From positions 55,790 to 119,789 of the forward strand of contig JANSXW010000002.1 of NCBI GenBank assembly GCA_024742755.1: a stretch of 64,000 nucleotides of DNA. The letters run 5' to 3'. The notes beneath the pieces were generated by a model, which was given only the letters and a program-made list of their open reading frames with translations, did no database searches and had not been told where the DNA came from. This document shows positions 62,012 through 64,000 of the stretch, piece by piece (the first letter of the stretch is position 1; every line of letters begins with the position of its first letter). Source of the stretch: a bacterium (GTDB lineage Bacteria > Bacteroidota > Bacteroidia > Chitinophagales > Saprospiraceae). A program made the position numbers and the translations under genes.

Positions 62012-63940
62012 TTAACTCGTCACCAATACCTCCGGCACTGCCACCTCCTGCGGCTGCATCAAGTAGGTCTGCAGGAACAAAATCACCGCCTGATTGTAAA
62101 AATCACGATTAGACTTCTTCCGGAAACCATGCCCCTCATCCTTAGCCAGCAAGTACCAGGCCTCTCCCCCATTCTTGCGGATCGCCTGTAGCATTTGCTC
62201 CGCCTCACTGGCCGGCACGCGGGGGTCGTTTTGCCCCTGCACGATAAGCATCGGCTTAGTGATCTTATGAGCATTCGTAGTCGGAGAAATCTGCTCCAGA
62301 TGCCGGCGCATAGCCGGGTCACGCTCATCTCCATACTCCACCCGGCGAAGATCGCGGCGGTAAGACTTGGTATTTTTCAGGAAAGTAATAAAGTTGCTGA
62401 TGCCCACGATGTCGATCCCGCAACAAAGGCGGTCATTGTAGTGCGACATACTCGCCAGCACCATATAACCACCGTAAGACCCGCCCATAACAGCCACGCG
62501 CCTGCTGTCCAGCTCGGGCTGCCGTTCAATCCAGTCGAGCAGCGCCCCGATGTCCCGCACAGAGTCCTCCCGCTTAAAGCCGTTATCGAGCTTGAGGTAG
62601 TGTTTCCCGTAACCCGATGAGCCCCGCACATTCGGAGCAAGCACAGCCACCCCAAGTTCTTTGAGGTAGTACTGAAAAGCCGGTGAAAAGCCGGGCCGAA
62701 ACTGACTCTCCGGTCCACCGTGAATGTAAATCAGCACAGGCATAGGCGCATCTTGCGGCTCCGGCCGGTAGTAAAAAGCAGGAATTTCCCGGTCTTTGCC
62801 CTCTACCTGATCAAACGTCGGGTAATGAATGAGCTTTGGCTTGACAAACCCTTTGCGGTCCAAACCGCCCACTTCCGAGAACGTCCACTGTTGCAGGTCC
62901 ATCGTTTCCACATCCAGCACATAAGCATCAGCCGGTGCCTGTGGCGTATTGATGGTCAGGGCCAGGCGCAGCGTTTTGGGATGCCAGCGCATATCAGCAA
63001 TGACGCCTTCCGGCAGGACTTCGACCCGCTCGTAGTGTTCCTGCCCCGTATCATAGAGGTACAATTCAGAAATGCCGTTCTTATTGATGACAAAGGCCAG
63101 CTGCGTGCCATCCGCAGAAAGCTGCAAGCCTTCCACCTCCCAGTCCAGCCCGTGGGTAATCTTTTGCTTCGATTGCAAATCCAGGTCGTAAACCATCAGC
63201 CCGCGCCATTCGCTATCGGCATCAGACGTGTAGTAAATCCGGCGGCCATCAGCAGACCAGCTGCCGGAGCGGCACGCAATATTGGGGTCCGCCTGAATGG
63301 TTTCCAATGCCCCGGTCTCCACATCTAAAATATGCAGGTGGCTTTCATTGATCGACCGGTAGTTGATGACGGTCACATACCGCCCGCCTGATGCCCAGGC
63401 GACCGGGTACCAGTAGCCCTTTCCGGTAAAAACGAGGCGCTCCCCAGTACCACCAGCCAGATCGTAGAGGTACAAATCCTGATCAATGCCGTTGCGCTTG
63501 GTGCTGCTGTAAATGAAAGCGTTGCCTTCGCGGTTCCATACGCCACTGCTGTGCTTGGACTCCCCATCGGTCAGCAGCTGGTATTCCTGCTTTCGCAAAT
63601 CATAAAAGTACAACTGATAGGCCTCATTGCCACCCGTATCCCGCGCAAACAGGAACCCCTGACGGTCGGCGTCCGGGCAGGTGCGGGCAATGTAGACGGG
63701 CTCGTCAAAAAAGGTCAGTTGTTTACGGAAGTGCCCGGGGCGGACTACTTCGTGAATCTGGGCAGCTTCCCCAAACCGGGTTGAGATCAGTAACCCACTG
63801 CCATCGGGCAGCCAATCAGCCAAAGCCGCCTCGCGTGTCTGCTGATACAACTGAAGCCGGTCTTTCAGCAAGACAGGGATTTCCGGGATGTTCTCAAGTA
63901 GAAGGTTGCCTATTTCTTTTCTTCTAATCTCAACTGTCAT
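62012..63940 (-). CDS. S9 family prolyl oligopeptidase-like peptidase
   Basis: 642 residues with no signal peptide, so probably cytoplasmic. The N-terminal about 380 residues form a WD-like/TolB-like propeller (SADGRRIYYTSDADSEWRG, SADGTQLAFVINKNG). The C-terminal alpha/beta-hydrolase domain carries the catalytic triad Ser488 (MGGSYGGYM), Asp572 (GQNDPRVP) and His604 (DEGHGF). GGPESQFRPGFSPAFQYYL and VLAPNVRGSSGYGKHY are typical of acylaminoacyl-peptidase/DPP-like members. It cleaves short peptides, often after proline or from acylated ends. It is the first gene of the likely operon with the GNAT and the aminotransferase. The last 60 bases of the window are its upstream region, in which no clear promoter is seen. 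Confidence 0.92.
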   Translation of the reverse strand: MTVEIRRKEIGNLLLENIPEIPVLLKDRLQLYQQTREAALADWLPDGSGLLISTRFGEAAQIHEVVRPGHFRKQLTFFDEPVYIARTCPDADRQGFLFARDTGGNEAYQLYFYDLRKQEYQLLTDGESKHSSGVWNREGNAFIYSSTKRNGIDQDLYLYDLAGGTGERLVFTGKGYWYPVAWASGGRYVTVINYRSINESHLHILDVETGALETIQADPNIACRSGSWSADGRRIYYTSDADSEWRGLMVYDLDLQSKQKITHGLDWEVEGLQLSADGTQLAFVINKNGISELYLYDTGQEHYERVEVLPEGVIADMRWHPKTLRLALTINTPQAPADAYVLDVETMDLQQWTFSEVGGLDRKGFVKPKLIHYPTFDQVEGKDREIPAFYYRPEPQDAPMPVLIYIHGGPESQFRPGFSPAFQYYLKELGVAVLAPNVRGSSGYGKHYLKLDNGFKREDSVRDIGALLDWIERQPELDSRRVAVMGGSYGGYMVLASMSHYNDRLCCGIDIVGISNFITFLKNTKSYRRDLRRVEYGDERDPAMRRHLEQISPTTNAHKITKPMLIVQGQNDPRVPASEAEQMLQAIRKNGGEAWYLLAKDEGHGFRKKSNRDFYNQAVILFLQTYLMQPQEVAVPEVLVTS

Positions 63941-64000
63941 AATTCAGGGTTCGCAAGAGTACGGTGGGATATTCCACCATCGGACCGACTATCTAAGACC

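Noticed and set aside
1..64000. tRNA, rRNA, CRISPR, prophage or polysaccharide-utilisation locus
   Set aside because: None was seen in the intergenic regions read; the S74 protein is phage-like in domain but has a signal peptide and no phage neighbours, and no SusC/SusD gene is present.

Overview
The window is from a member of the Bacteroidota, most probably a Saprospiria/Lewinella-like marine or sludge bacterium. This is inferred from the gene families, not from a database search. The evidence is eight proteins ending in a type IX secretion (T9SS) sorting domain, FG-GAP/UnbV and SprB-repeat proteins, an LptE-like lipoprotein of the Bacteroidota type, a cytophagalysin-type M43 protease, an HTCS hybrid sensor, and promoters of the Bacteroidota form (TTTG / TAnnTTTG). 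G+C is around 55% in most genes counted by eye, with clear AT-rich islands near 34.2-34.5 kb and 59.1 kb. I found no tRNA, rRNA, CRISPR array, prophage or complete insertion sequence.

Layout. 1-2.4 kb (+): the end of a glycogen branching enzyme, a 3-hydroxybutyrate dehydrogenase and a patatin-like lipase, all plausibly linked to carbon storage. 2.4-8.3 kb (-): two lipoproteins of unknown function, a T9SS type B surface protein with SprB repeats, an acetyltransferase and an FKBP lipoprotein. 8.3-22.3 kb (+): a small MITE-like element with target-site duplication, then two giant T9SS proteins. The first of these has a damaged 5' end. 22.4-28.9 kb (+): a TlpA-like lipoprotein, a tail-fibre-like S74 protein with a T9SS partner, and an FG-GAP/UnbV protein. 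29.1-36.9 kb (+): a propeller sensor kinase, its LuxR-type regulator, and a ricin-lectin giant protein with a hydrophobic helical core. 37.0-37.5 kb: three gene remnants around a deletion scar. 37.5-40.5 kb (-): a secreted protein of unknown function and a CaCA-type exchanger. 40.9-43.0 kb: an ABC-F ATPase convergent with an LptE-like gene. 43.4-57.6 kb (+): a metalloprotease, an HTCS regulator and a giant beta-helix protein. 58-64 kb (-): an AT-rich secreted protein of unknown function, an ACC-synthase-like aminotransferase, a GNAT and an S9 peptidase.

How the genes relate. The dominant theme is cell-surface and secreted architecture. Four giant proteins share one tail: HYR-like repeats, a roughly 190-residue concanavalin-like module and a T9SS signal. 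Each carries a different head: Ig-like repeats, CUB plus DUF11-like repeats, ricin lectin plus hydrophobic helices, or a beta-helix. Two propeller-type sensor systems lie immediately upstream of two of them and no SusC/SusD pair is present, so these sensors may control adhesins or effectors rather than a glycan-utilisation locus.
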